From Isoetes taiwanensis (lineage: Eukaryota > Streptophyta > Lycopodiopsida > Isoetales > Isoetaceae): a stretch of DNA of 64,000 nucleotides. Position 1 is the first letter of the stretch, and each line of letters starts with the position of its first letter. Location of the stretch: positions 4,105,323 through 4,169,322 of the forward strand of contig JAJEKV010000047.1 in assembly GCA_021234155.1 (NCBI GenBank). The letters run 5' to 3'. A model generated the notes under the pieces. The model was not told the origin of the DNA. It ran no database searches and saw only the letters and a list, made by a program, of their open reading frames with translations. Positions 43,579-56,450 of this stretch are shown in pieces. A program made the translations under genes and the position numbers.

Positions 43579-45899
43579 ATGGTGGAGAAAATAATCATGG
43601 GTGGTAGTGAAAAGACAGCTTCAAAGGAACTAAGCCCAGATGGATTGTCATATACATATCTACATAAGGGGGAAAAGGAGTTTGATAAACAGAATGAAAT
43701 AAACCGATTTTGGGGAGACAAGGTTAAGTCTTGTTACAAATTGAGGAACCTCCAATTATCAAAGAGGAATGAGTTCATGAATCTTTATAGGAAAGTGTAT
43801 GTTGATAGACAACATGCTCAGGGAGGTCTAATTCTACAAACCTTTGTTGTTGCTTATTTTCTTCAAGAGATGAAGGGGAAACAAATAAATTGGTTATCTT
43901 TTCAAGCACATGTAGCTGAAAATTCAAGGTCACAAAAGTTAGAGAGTAAGGAGGACAGTTTTTCCGAGAATAGGCTACAAGAGAAGAATCATGCGAGCAG
44001 TCAATTATCAGTGGGATCATGACTTAATGTCACTTCTAAATGCGAAAAAAAAGTCTGCATCAAAAAAAGTGGTAATCCCTTCTTCACATCTTTTACCTTG
44101 AGTTTGTTTAAGATCATACAACCACTAATTATCTTACACTTGCAGCAATTCCTAGTCAAATTGGAATTGACGTGGTTTCAAGTAAGTGTTTCTCTATTTT
44201 TTCACAATGAATTACTTAAAGTGTATAATTTGGATACATTCTGTATTTTCCTTACATTTAGTATGGTCATGAATTAATATCATTTGTATCCAAGTATGCT
44301 GATAAATGTGTGTTGCATGTGATAGGTACACACTGGAATCAACAGAGATTGAGTTGAAAAAAATAGAATCAAGGATCAGTTTGTCCAGTGACAGATGCAG
44401 AGAACTAAATAATGCATGTAAGTCAATGAGAGAGAAAAAAAGAAGCTTTTGACGAAGAGAGGCAGAAATGGTTTGCTTTGATGAAGGATATGATAAAAGA
44501 AGCTAGTGCTGGAGTTATGGCAGTTATAAATTTGAGGGAACAAGAGATGGCCTGCTTAATTCCAGATTTGTTATGTTCAAATGATGAGCTTCTAGGTTTA
44601 GAGAATTCAAGAAAGACTGATCTTGAGGAACTGTCTGTTTTGCAACCCGCTTGAAAAGGTTGCAATCAGGTTGCCAAACACTGAAGAGGGGGATATCATT
44701 AGATCCCCAATTGCCAAACTTACCTTCAAATTCATGCATTGAGGCTAATCCAGACATTTGCCCATTTTGTGGAAGAGTTTTGTTGTTTGATGGCAAACCC
44801 TTACCAATACTGTTATCGGAGTGCAATCACAAATATCACTTACAATGTTTGGTTTCCTTGATAAGGTATGGTGACCTTTGAACTTGACATGATTGCTTCT
44901 ATCATTACTAACATTATAATCTATGAGTTTTAGTTATGGTAATATATGCTGCCAAGTTGATTGCGGCCATGCAATGTCTGAAACCTGGGTTAGAGCACTT
45001 GGTGTTGATAGATCTACCTCACATGTGCAGCCGGGATGTTCTCCAGATGGTAACCGACATTATTTATAACAAAAGCACTTGATAACTTTATGTACTAATC
45101 CATTGCTTAATGTGTTAGATGATGTTTCAGCAGCCTATGTTCTCACTGCATCAAATGGACATGTAAGCAAATTAAACATTGCAGAAGCATCTCCACATTA
45201 TGAAGAAGAAAAGGTTAATGGGAAAGGTAATGAAGAAAATGTAGAAGAGGAGGTAAAAATTCTCTCAGTGGAAACAGATGGTATTTTTCTTGAAGGCATG
45301 CATACACTTGTTTGGTTTTAGCAAGTAAGATTTAGAGATGACTGTAACAGCCAAGATTCATGGCCCTAATCATGTTCAAGAGCTGCAACATACTGGGAAA
45401 GAAATCGAAACAGATCTATATGCCTCAAGTAAGTGTTATGTATCTTTATGTACAAGCAATCTTTATAGTACAGAAAATGGTAGACGGTAAACTGTACTAT
45501 GGTGTTCCAACAGGTCCGTTTATTACTCCATCGAGTGGATATATAAGCAAATTAACCAATGCAGAGGTTTTGCCCCACAATGAGAAAGGTATTTCGAGTC
45601 CAATGCTAGAGTCCACACTTTATATTTGCATCTATTTACACAAGTTTTTGAGTTGTAGGAGAGAGCTTTCCCATATCAGAATAAGCCACCATTGGAGATC
45701 GGGAATTGTCAATAGGTAAGTTCTAATAATGTGGTTTTAATAACTTGATTCTGAAATTTCATCATGATCTAATCAAACATCCTGTTGTGCATTAATAGAG
45801 AGGACTACTTTTGATGATCAAAGAGTGCAGAAGCGTTCGGAAATGAGAAGTTCATCAATGTGTGATGGTGTAATGCTCACTAAATCACTGTTAAATTTC
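43579..45899 (+). CDS. 5' exons of a coiled-coil / RING-like zinc finger / FCP1-type phosphatase gene
   Basis: Exon 1 (43579-44022) encodes MVEKIIMGG...WLSFQAHVAEN; an in-frame TGA at 44020 lies before the GTAATC that matches the donor of the 5-kb relative. A short exon (44146-44180, QFLVKLELTWFQ) lies between AG and GTAAGT. A coiled coil follows at about 44330-44440 (ESTEIELKKIESRISLSSDR), with frame slips after it. A zinc-finger exon (about 44650-44866) has CPFCGR and ECNHKYHLQC, and continues after a GT-AG intron as YGNICCQVDCGHAMSETWVR (44934-45048). Two related small exons (45135-45212 and 45514-45587) share GxxSKLxxAE. Further exons at 45659-45715 and from 45799 lead into element 1 at 45900. 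The zinc finger resembles a RING-like ubiquitin-ligase finger. The exon chain is inferred from splice sites. Confidence 0.5.
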
Positions 45900-45936
45900 A
45901 TTCTGGGAAGGGACTCGCAATAGACACAAAACCGGC

Positions 45937-46035
45937 CTGCGAGTCCCATTCTAGAATCGCATCGATCCGAGACATCGGATTGCCATTCTAGAATGGGACG
46001 AGCATGCATGTCATGCATGCATGCGGGCGGCGCAT
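45937..46035. repeat. Palindrome cluster at the left end of element 1
   Basis: GGGACTCGCA (45911) pairs with TGCGAGTCCC (45938). CCCATTCTAGAAT (45945) pairs with ATTCTAGAATGGG (45983). A GCATGCATGTCATGCATGCA run follows at 46003. Together these form a potential multi-stem structure right at the terminus. Confidence 0.6.
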
Positions 46036-46315
46036 GCCCGTTCTGGTTGGGAATTCGACTATTTCAGGCGCGTTTCTGCATCCACGACTCATCGGCGCTT
46101 CCTCTTCTATCAGCAGTACCTTATTCTCTTGAACCCACCCTCCCCCCCTTCTTTGTTTATTATATTTTGTACAAGTTCTGTTTATGATATTTTTCCACCC
46201 GCTGCACCACCCAACAAAAAATGGTCCATAAAAAACGCGACATCTAGAAAAGTTAAGCATCAATGTAAAACCATAAAAAAGAACGTCAAGAACACGAAAC
46301 AAACTAAAAGTGGCC

Positions 46316-46672
46316 ATTAGAATGTGCCCAATATAACACCTCGTGTACAACAACGTAAGACACGCCACATCTAGATAACGAGAAGCAGAAAAAGGAAAAA
46401 TGATCAAATAGAAACCCATGTCGCAAAATCTCAATGTGGTGCCAAACACAATATGCATCATATCCAGATAAAGTGAAATAGCAACACCATGCACAAAATT
46501 AGAATGTAGCCAATAGAACACCTTGTGGACAACAACGTAGGACACCCCACATCTAGATAAAGAAAAGCATAAAAATGAGAGATAATCCAATAGAAACCCA
46601 TGCCGGAAAATCTGAATGCAGTGCCAAACGCAATATGCATCCTATCGAGATAAAGCCAGATAGCAAAGATGC
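46316..46672. repeat. Tandem duplication of about 177 bp in element 1
   Basis: Two copies begin TTAGAATGT at 46317 and 46495 and share CAACAACGTA, CCACATCTAGATAA, AATAGAAACCCATG and CAATATGCATC in order. A third partial copy begins at about 46795. Confidence 0.7.
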
Positions 46673-49600
46673 CAATAATGATCATACCAAATAGAAAAAG
46701 ATCCACTACAAGTGCAAAAACCCTCAATAGACAGCTAGAAATGGATTGCTCAAGAGAACTAGAATCACGCAAAACCAGCACCATGCACAAAATGAGAATG
46801 TGCCCAATATAACACCTTGTATACAATGTTCCACGTAAGATACTCCCTATCAAGAAAAAAGGAAGATGATCCAAGTGTGGTGATGTCAGAAGACAAATAA
46901 TACCATATGCATAAAGCCATAAATAAGGGCCCCAATAGGAAACATACTCTGGCAAACGAGAGACGAGATGGAGGAAGAGGATGGAGGCATGTTAGTACCA
47001 GTCAAAAGGAAGGTCAAGAAGGAAATTGCGACGAAAGTTAAGTCGGATCCCAACGAAAAACAAAAATGAGGCGTAAGTAGTCAAAGGTGAGGTTATGGCG
47101 AAGGAAAAGGAAGAGATGGAGGTCAAAATGCCAAGGTGGGGGTGGAAGGGAAGGAAACGAGAGTCCGATAAAACTATGCCAAAAGCACAATGCGAAATTG
47201 GAAGGCGTCTAATATAATGCCCCATTCCATTTACAAGAAAAATTCAATATCCTTATGTAGAGAAAACCCAATGAAAGAAAGTCAAGTAACCAAAAATGCA
47301 AAAGGATGTAATGATAAGGAGGCACACCATAATTTATTGCCACAAATGCAAAGCCAAAAAGCAAGTCCACAGGCAAAAACGATAACTCGTGACATGCACG
47401 TATGTAATTTGGTCTTGAAACAAACGTGAGAAATAATCAATGAGTGCAAATCCAGACAAAAATGTCAATATGCCCAAGGATAGAAATGGTAAAACCCACT
47501 GCAAAAAAACAGTAAGCATGATTAAAGTCAATGTTATAAAGGGACAGTGAGTAGATTACCCTAAAACGGATATCCATGATAGAGTATACTGACTAAAAAA
47601 GAGAGGGTTAAAGTCGAAGATGGACAAAAAATGAAGACAAACAACATGTTTGATCACTGCAGATATTGCACTGCTTGAAGGAAGGCCCAAGTCGATCAAA
47701 AATCCAGGATATCCATGCTCGAAAAGACAGGGGAACAAATCGATAGAAAAGTTAAGGTTAAGACTGGTGAAATCAACGATGCTCAATGAGAGAGAGGCGT
47801 GGTGCTAGAACAAGATTAGAAGAGGTAACGCAAAACAGGACAAATGGAAGTGCAATTAAGGTTGGGGTGGAGTGCAATTGACAAAGTGAGGAAAAATGGC
47901 AAATTAAAATGCAATAAGTACGTAAAGCGACACTTTGTTAGTAAAATGAGGGTGATCCATAGCGTTAGCAAGAAGAAATCGAAAGAGGTAAGATAAATGC
48001 TACATGAAAATGAAACATAGTGACATGTGGTTAGTAAAGCAAGTCCACCAATGCTTGAAGCAATACAAAATGCAATCCAAGTGCAAGCCCATGGACATCA
48101 CACCAGCAACCTTAGCGATTAAGCCGTCCATGCAAACCAACGCGAGCCAACTAACATGCCTTAGGAGAGAATCACCTAAATAGGTGCAAAAAATAACAAG
48201 CACCATATATATTCATCATCATGTATTACCCACTTAGAGGTTACCTCATAGAGATGCGCCACATAGAACCAACTGCAAATCTAGAATTTCATCTTAAGAT
48301 GCAAAAAAGAAAGGATAATGTTTGAGCCCAGACATGAACCTCACTGCAAAGTTGAAAAAATTAACACCTTAACCAACACACTACAACATCACTGGTAATA
48401 AAATTCCCATAACAATTTTATAAGAGGAAAGTACAGCAGCAACTAGGACAGTCTACCAAATCACTCATGACCTATTCCGTCAGGATAAAGTACACAACCA
48501 GATTGATTTTCAAGAAAAACACGTGCAGGGGACTGTGGTAAAGGCGTCTAGTCTGGCTCCATTAGCTTATACATGCAGATGCAAATCATTTTATACATGC
48601 ATACAATTCAATCAGCCATCGAACAAGAAAAATCTGAAAATGCGAGGTATGTCGATGCATAATTTAACAGCTCCGCTTCACGAAGTGCTGTGCAGACTTT
48701 AAAGATCACAATTCCTATTGATATGAGCCTGACAAGGACAAACTAAATACCTGTGCAGAGGGCAGCAAAATCCACGAACACAGTGAGTATGATGGAATCT
48801 CTAGTATTATTGCAAGATGTTAATGAGATTGAACCAAATGGATGAGTTGTAGTGATGCAGAATTCCTAGTAGCATCAAATTATGAAGGAGGCCATTAACC
48901 TGTGGTCCATATGCGCAGCTATGCATTTCAATGTCAAGAATTGCCCGGAATCGAGATCTCATATGTAATGCTGGAGCCCTACTGAATAGAATACATGGAA
49001 AGCCACCGGGTTAAATAGGTTGTAGTGTTGCAAGAAATCCATCTTAAGATCCACAAATGTGGCCCTTGAGCGAGGGGTTTCTATAATCGCCACTACTTAG
49101 AAGGATATCGGAACGGACTATGAACTTATGAACTTACTTTCTATGGAAATGACTATAATGACTATGCAGAAAGTGTAGGCTTGCACGTTGGGTAACAGAG
49201 TTTGAACTGTATAGATACGTGGCTTAGGTTGGCAGATACAGTCGCCTACAATCAAAGTGGGTTTATAACGAGCAGAGGTAGTAAAAATGGCAGACTGGCA
49301 GCCGGTCTTGTAAAGGACCCCCCTGCAGATGTGAACGTACCATCTAAGACTTGCCGAACAAATCAGAGGTGCTCATCGATTGTGCATTCAAGGTTAACAA
49401 TGCCATATAAACACAAGTGAGGAATTGCAAGAGAAGACTCAGAACCAGCTCCATATATAGCAAATAACGCGATGTCTCTGCGCTGGAAGCTCTGCAAGGC
49501 CAGGGTCAAGGTAAAATCCACAAGTCAAGGTAGATTAACAGCCAAACAAAAAACTACTCCTTCACGGCGAATTTGAATAGTTTGAAGCTGGATGGCAGTA

Positions 49601-50932
49601 ACCAAAAGGAACAAAGCTCGGCTTGTTAGAAAGGTGCTGCTCTTGTGATGCGTAGAGCCATAATCTCGCAATTTAAACATACAGAAGTAGATTAGAAAAT
49701 AACAATGCCAAATCAGACAAATTCCAAATCAGACAAATCCTACTACAAAGTAGAGGCAAAACTCTGCAGACTGGTCAATGGACATAGCTGTCATGAAATC
49801 CCAACAGTCAACAGGACTAGGACTAAGGAATCCAATCAAATAAGAATAATGGCTTACCAGAAGAATTTACAGAAATCATTGTGGCATCTTAGCTCCCTGA
49901 AGAATAGAACAACACAAATAGATGTAATCTGGTATGAATTGAACCGATGTAAATGTGTCCTTCGCAGTACTGAGACAACCCCAAACACCGCATGTTGCCC
50001 TCCGGACTCGTGTCCCTATATGCAGAATGTGCCAATGCCTGGACATAAAGGCAGAGAAACGAACCTGTGGAAAACGTCATGCTGGAGCAGACGCTGGAGC
50101 TCATCGTTAAACAGGCATGCAAAACTCAGGTACGTGAGACAAGAAAATCGGTGAGCAAGGGGAGTGAAAATTGTTGCTAAGATGAGTCTGTAAGGAATGC
50201 AAGAGCACCCTGGAAAGAATAGGGCCGGAATGAAGGAATAGGCTGGAAGAAGTCGATGCTGAATCAACTGGAAAAACCAAGCAAATCACTGGAAAAAACC
50301 CCAGCACCTGTGGGCCGATCTAGAAAAGCATGAATCGAAATCTAACATCGAAATCTAGCAACTGAATAATGCCTGCATGTTATAAGGCAAGAATCAAAAT
50401 AGAAGAATAGATGAATGCATGATTCGAAATCCAATAACAGAGGTGTCCGATGCTCCTATAGTCTACTCCTGTAAGAAGAATCTAAAACATAAAGGACATG
50501 CATGAAGCCAACAACAGTTACCCAATGCTCCGATAGTCGATGCCCTGTTGATGCATGGCAAAAGTGCATAGAAAATCATACCTGTTTCAATCTGATGCTA
50601 CCCATGAATATGAGCTCCTAAAAGACGGGAATCGAGATGATGAATGAAGAAGGGGATCTGGCATACGATTGCGAAAAAAGCAGATAAAAGCTAGCAAGAA
50701 AAAGCGTCGTGAGTAGCAGGAAAAAGACTGAATCAGGAAAAGGGCTGCAGGAAAGATATATGGAAAAAAGGAGAGAAGCAATAAAGGTTTGGAGAGGAAG
50801 AGTGGGAAGCTCGGAGAAGGAAGGAAGCTGCTGTGAGAAGACGCCGATAACCGGTGCTGAAGGGGAAAGAGCCTTATATAATGGCTCGTCCCTCCCCAGA
50901 ATGGCGATCCGATGGCTCGGATCGATGCGATT

Positions 50933-51840
50933 GATTTTGGAACATATGCTTAATTGAGTGCAATCAAGTTAGAAATTTAACCATTGAGCTCTCTAATGGT
51001 TTTGATATTTTGTGGAGTTTGTGCAGCCTCAAATAGAATTGAAGATGCAACTCCAAAGAAGACCAAGATTGCAAACAATATGTCACTTGAAAGACAAGGT
51101 ATGCTATGATTTATTAGGGAAATGCATTTGAAGCTTGTATTTTCTTATGTGTTTTTCTATGCTTGCATTAAACAGGAAGTGATAGGCTAGGACACTATTG
51201 CAATGATGCAAGCAGAGCAAGTTCTGGACATGTAGATGCTGAAACAGATTCTGTATCATCTCCTCCACCTCCTTTAAAGAAAATCAGGTTGTCGAGAAAG
51301 CTAATTATATTTGATTTCAATGGAGTGCTTGGTAAAATGTATGAGACAAAGGGAGGGATCCCAACTTGCATTCCTGAAGAAGGAACAGTGCCTCAGCATC
51401 TATCAAAGAGCAAGCTCGTTATTTTAAGGCCAGATGCAATAGAGTTTTTGAGCTGGTGCAGTGAACACTTTGACATTGCCATGTGGTCTGATTTGGATGT
51501 TGCAAGTTTGAAGTCAATCACCAGTAAGGTATTTCCTGCAAAATTGAAGAAGAGGTTGGTGCTTGAATGGGGTGTTGATAAGTGCATGAAGGTAGGTTTC
51601 AAGTATCAGAAAGTCAACATAAGCTTGAAACTGTTGCAGAAAGTATATAAGGACAAAGAGCTTGGAGGATATTATAACACATCGAATACCTTGATGATTG
51701 ATGATCACCAATATAAAGGGTATAAGAATAGCCCTCATACTATGATCACACCAATCTCTTTCCATCCAGAACGCAGGGATAGGTCATTTCTATTGAACCA
51801 ACTGAAGCCATGGTTGGAGGGCTTGAGAGACTCAAATCAC
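50933..51840 (+). CDS. FCP1/SCP-type HAD phosphatase exons of the interrupted gene
   Basis: An exon at 51027-51098 (SNRIEDATPKKTKIANN) joins in phase, across a GT-AG intron (51099-51175), to 51176-51840. The domain reads SSPPPPLKKIRLSRKLIIF, then DFNGVLGKM (HAD motif I, with Asn in place of the second Asp, as in many plant FCP1-like proteins). VILRPDAIEFLSWC and FDIAMWSDLDVASL (motif II region) follow, then LLQKVYKDKELGGY (motif III Lys) and TLMIDDHQYKGYKNSPHTMI (motif IV DD). LLNQLKPWLEGLRDSNH ends at the edge of element 2. This family removes phosphate from Ser/Thr, classically on the RNA polymerase II tail; the substrate here is unknown. Codon phase at 51840 matches the exon resuming at 57835. 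Confidence 0.75.
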
Positions 51841-51899
51841 ATTCTGGGAAGGGACTCGCAATAGACACAAAACCGGCCGACTACCAGAGAACTTCCTAA

Positions 51900-52097
51900 C
51901 TACAGGCCCAACCGCCGCGAAACCTCCAAATGTTGAGACGGGTCACGAAGCACGTAGCGAGAGTGAGAAGACGAGGAACGCCAGCGACCGTGAGCACGAG
52001 CTGCATCATGTGGAACCCCGCGAGCGGCAGCTGTCGAAGCCCCGCCGCGACGAGCAGAATGCGTACCATAAAGAGACGGATCCAAGCTTATAGCCAA
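51900..52097 (-). pseudogene. C-terminal fragment of a transposon tyrosine recombinase
   Basis: The frame contains LYGTHSARRGGASTAAARGV and, 15 residues on, HGRWRSSSSHSRYV. HSxRRGG carries the catalytic His and second Arg of tyrosine recombinases. The following G-R-W-x-S carries the His/Trp position, and RYV the nucleophilic Tyr region. This spacing is that of eukaryotic DIRS- and Crypton-type recombinases. Upstream (52100-52190) the reading is lost. The GC content is far above that of the AT-rich surroundings. Only the last third of the catalytic domain is present. Confidence 0.75.
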
Positions 52098-55000
52098 AAG
52101 GCAATCCCTCCACCATAAACAAATTTACGAAAAAAATGAGTAGTGTGGGCGACAAACCCATATATAAGAAGGCAAGAGAGGGATACACATCCTGAATATC
52201 TAATGTAACGACAAGAATGATGAAAATAATGTGCTAGAGAAGAAAATGGCAATAGAGATACATTACCTGCCACAAGGACGAAAAGCACCCGATATGCTAA
52301 AAACAATATATCTGTGCAAAAGCATATCTTATGAAAAAACCCGTGAATTATCAAGTTAAACCCATGCTCTCCTAGCATCCTAAAGAAATTCTAAAGCAAC
52401 TGGAATGACATACATCCGGACAAAATTGACTATGTAACAATACAAAGCCCAACAAAGGATCCCTTGGACTGCTACTAACTGAAAAACATTGCGGATATAG
52501 GTAAAAGAGACCCAAGTTGAGAGAATAGAAAGATGGCGATGCATGAATGGAGGAGGTCAAATGAGAAATCCAAGTCAAAGGTACAAGTTACGGCCAAGGG
52601 TAACGGGGAGAATGAGGTCGAAGTGCCAAGGTGCGGATAGGAGTAAGGAGGCGAGTCCAATACCAAGTGAGGAAATGGGTAATGGAAACACAACAACCAC
52701 ATACTGTTATGTGGAAAATTATATCATGCCAAATCTAGATACAAAATAAAACAACTCATGATAAACATGTAAAGAACTTACTCTTGACAAATAACTGGAA
52801 CGTATAGCTAGAAATGACAAATCCATAACAGAACATATCACGAGGTCAGGAGTACCAGGACAACAAAGGAAATGCTCTAAGACGCAAGTATGAAGCAAAA
52901 TGTCCAATATACGGTTAGCAAAACAGAACAAGAATTTGCCCAAAATGTAAACCGACACGACACAAATCCACTTCCCCATCTAGATGCAAAAAGTAACGAT
53001 CCAATACATGTATATATGGAAAATTGGTGTAGAAACACACTTGACATAGAGCCAATGGCCAAACCTATAGAAAATATATATAAGAAGCATGCAATGCAAC
53101 ATGTGAAAACGCCAAATATATATCACGGAAGAGAAGCAATATTAGACCCAGAATATAGAAAACAACGAACGAGGCGTGCAACGAACTAAGAAAATATTTG
53201 ATGAACAAAGATAAAAAAGCGAAGACAATGAATCCATAACCGACCCTATACATATGATATCGATATATCATGATAAAAATCACTCTCAGAAAAACCAATG
53301 TAAGACAGGAAAAGAATCACTCATAATTCTGTTACACGTGTATAAGCCAAGGTTAAGATCAAGGTCAACAAAAAACAATAGCTCAAATTGCAACTTAGAG
53401 CCCATGTCAATAGCAGCAAAATCCGTAACTACAAAAGAAGATTAAAGGCAAATTGCCCAAATGACATAATGAACGCAAAATGTATTGTAACTTCCAGCAA
53501 ATGCATCATAATAACTTGAAGGCTAAGCATTCCGGGAGCTAAAAAATACATGTCCCAAATGAAATAGTTCAAAAAACCAATGCTCGCCCGTCATCCTAAA
53601 GAACTTCCAAATCAACGGGATCCAACGAGCAAATGAAGAGGAGGAATATACAACTAGAAGCAAGTCGTGAGTAAAAAGAAAGGCAGAGTCAAGGTTGTCG
53701 AAAGGTGAGGTTGTGGCCAAGGGTACTGAAGAGAGGGGTTTGAGAGGGCGAATGTCGAGATGGAAGGCAAGGAGTTTAGCCGTATAACCAAAATGAGGAA
53801 AAGGGCAAATGAAAAACACAATGACCTGAAACGGGACATGGTTTGCGATAATAACAGAAAGGAGGGATATGCGAAATGAAATGAAAACACCTTGACATAT
53901 TGTCAATAGAGAAATCCATCAACAACGCCAAATACAAATAAAAAACCGCAAGATACATATAAGAAAATTAGCTAGAAAGACGGAAGTGATGTCAACCGAG
54001 TTGAGCAAACAGAGCAGTTTCAAGGACATATTGCTAGTACAGAAATCCAGCACACAAATCCAAATGCAAAAAGAAAACGGCAACGTATGGATAAGAAAAT
54101 TAACCTGAAAAACAGCAATGATGTCAACGGAGTGGAGCAAATGGAGGGCTCTAGAAAAATAGGCGTAAAAGCGACACGGATGCAAGAGGAACCTAGTACA
54201 CAAGCTGAAAAAATATCATAAAAACCCTTTCATGGTAAGGAAACCAATGCCCACAAAGCTATGCCCAAAAACTAGGTCCGGTTACGACATAGAAATTGAA
54301 AAAATAATGATGAGGTACGTAGAGAACCAAGGAAGACGTCAATACAGTGGGCAACGCATGAAGTCAACAAAGAAAACCATACCCAAGACCTGAGCATCTG
54401 CCGTAAATACGTACTAAAGAGATCGAATCGACTAGAGAGAAATGAGGAAATTCGTCAAATTGATACCAGATAACCCTAACTAGAGGAGTGTGCCAGCCAT
54501 GTGGTAATAGCATAACGTGCCTTCTAAGGTATCTACACCAGCTTACAACAACATTTTGTAACCCTTCAAAAACGATGAACGTTAAAATTACCATCGTACT
54601 CCTGCCAATTCCAATAGAATAAAAATCAGTAAATGTAAAGAAAAGTGGCATGTACCTAGACAAATAGCGTAGCCCCCATATGATGCCAAAATTGTGTTCA
54701 TTAATTTCATCCTAAGAGATGGTTAACAAGGGAAAATAAAGAGAATTGGAGGAGGAAAGTGCTCGAGGAAATGTGGATGAGAAAATCAAGCAGCACACAT
54801 GAAGAGCCAACATTCAAAGCCAGAACTTTTGGAAAACTACGTACTCCATCCCGACGGGCTTGTCCAAATGTAAAACCATTGAGATGAAAACTAGCCAGCA
54901 AATAAATATAGCCAAACAAATGGCGAATCCCATTGAAAATCATAAAAGCCATGACTTGCGAAGCCAAACCACATATGAATAAAAAAACCTAGCACCTCCT

Positions 55001-56340
55001 AGAAAAAACAAAATATATAGAAGTGCAATGGCAGCATGGAGAAGGCATCATACAAAAAATGCACCAAACAAATGTGAAAACATTAGAGAACATTGAAACC
55101 GAAATTAGTAACCAACTAAAACATAAGAATCGAGCTGCTCCTAAGCCGAAGGGGAAAAAGAAAGATCCGGCTGAGAAGACAGCCCCTGTGGAGTAAAAGA
55201 AGGAGACCGAGCATTTGAAGGAGCAAATTCTGCAATAGCATGGCCAGCCTAAAGCATCTCTGTAGAAAAGTAGATCGCCGGCCCTATGGCGGCTATGGGA
55301 TCTGTAAATCTACTGACACACATGCAGATTGAAATGAAAAGCCAGCTGGAGAGGCAGATCTGCAGGAGTCTTGCGGCAGCCATCTGAACAGTCAGAGTGC
55401 AAGAGCCGATTGATTGAACTACCTGTCGTGCAAAAGTTAATGCGCATCTATAAATGGGGACCAATCGAAACAAGGCAATGGCAAAACGCTGTCCGATGGC
55501 AGAGGAAGGAGAGAACAAAAAAAACTTATAGATGGGCAAGAGGAGCTTATGAGTTGCAGGCGAAGTATGAAAAAATCAGAGGGAGATGGATGAGAATCAC
55601 AAACATATCCTCACAACGGTTTCCGAAAAGCTCGAATTGGGCAAACATCAAAAGGCAGCCAAATCGCTATCCCTGAGGAGCTGGGGCTGTCGGATGGTCT
55701 CAATACGGCTCTGAATCCTACAGGATCAGCAGTGAGTTGGAACTCAAGAAAAATTTGCCGCTCAATCACAAGAGAATTGGAGGGAGGATTAGAATATCCC
55801 TGCATGCAAATGAAAAGTCCGAAGCCAAAGGGAGCAAGGATCAATCACGAATGAATAGATCGAAAACTTAATGTGCATGGACTAGATTGGCTAACTAATG
55901 TAAACCTGATCGCTTTTAAGATGCAGTCATGCAGCAGAAATTTCCTAGCGGATAGAGCAAGAATGATCCACAAACTTACAAATCCACCAATCCTCATGTG
56001 GTACAGTGGTACTCTATGCCTGTGAGAGAACTGAGAGAAACTTAAACAATTGTAGATCGTTATAATCATTCGATCAGAACGAAAATGGCAAAAAAGAAGC
56101 CAATGATGCAACTGGAAACCAAACCTATGCCAGAGCAAATGTGGACCTGGATCTCTACCACAAAAGCCCAGCATGCTCACGAAGCCATACATCAAGAGAA
56201 ATGAGGTGACAGACTGCCGAGGTTTGCCGTTGTGAGGTCCAAAAATCGTTGAGCTGTGTGGTGCAACAGAGTTCAAATGCGATGGCGGAGGCTGGGAGCG
56301 AAAAATTAAGAGCGCCCTGGGCTGATACGAAAAATGATGA

Positions 56341-56450
56341 GACATATGTTGCATGCAACTCCAACCCTACTCCATTCGAGCGCACAAATCGATGAGGCAG
56401 ATGTTGCATGCAGCTCCAACCCTGCTCCGTTCTTATGCACGCCCAGCGAG
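56341..56450. repeat. Tandem duplication of about 58 bp in element 2
   Basis: ATGTTGCATGCARCTCCAAC is repeated at 56346 and 56402, each followed by CCTRCTCC and a GCGCACAAATCGATGAG-like spacer. Confidence 0.6.

Larger units (their letters stand above)
35236..44238. repeat. Segmental duplication, copy B
   Basis: Same order as copy A: exon-like DNA, minus-strand TATA/coding region (36199-36438), three hairpin modules (36640-37105), H3-like gene (41946-42789) and the first exon of the plus-strand gene (43579). It contains insertions at 37254-41892 and 42850-43170 that copy A lacks, and lacks copy A's LINE. Confidence 0.9.
45900..50932. mobile_element. Unclassified 5.0-kb element 1, sharing ends with element 2
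   Basis: Left terminus: 39 bp identical to the left terminus of element 2 (45899-45937 and 51840-51878), starting CATTCTGGGAAGGGACTCGC. Right terminus: GCTCGGATCGATGCGATT at 50915-50932, part of a module of about 120 bp (50812-50932) also at the right end of element 2. The right end read in reverse repeats CATTCTGGGGAGGGACGAGC and also matches 45952-46003 inside the left end, so the termini are inversely related. A TATA box (TTATATAAGG) points leftwards 50 bp inside the right end. ATT occurs at both outer edges. No intact protein gene was found; the long minus-strand ORFs are repetitive and hydrophobic. Confidence 0.6.

Noticed and set aside
45899-45937. 39-bp direct repeat (45899 and 51840) read as a target-site duplication or LTR
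   Set aside because: It is too long for a target duplication and too short for an LTR; it is better explained as the shared left terminus of two related elements.
45988-48206. Series of hydrophobic minus-strand ORFs that look like membrane proteins
   Set aside because: They follow a duplicated A-rich unit and have no conserved motif; composition alone explains the hydrophobicity.
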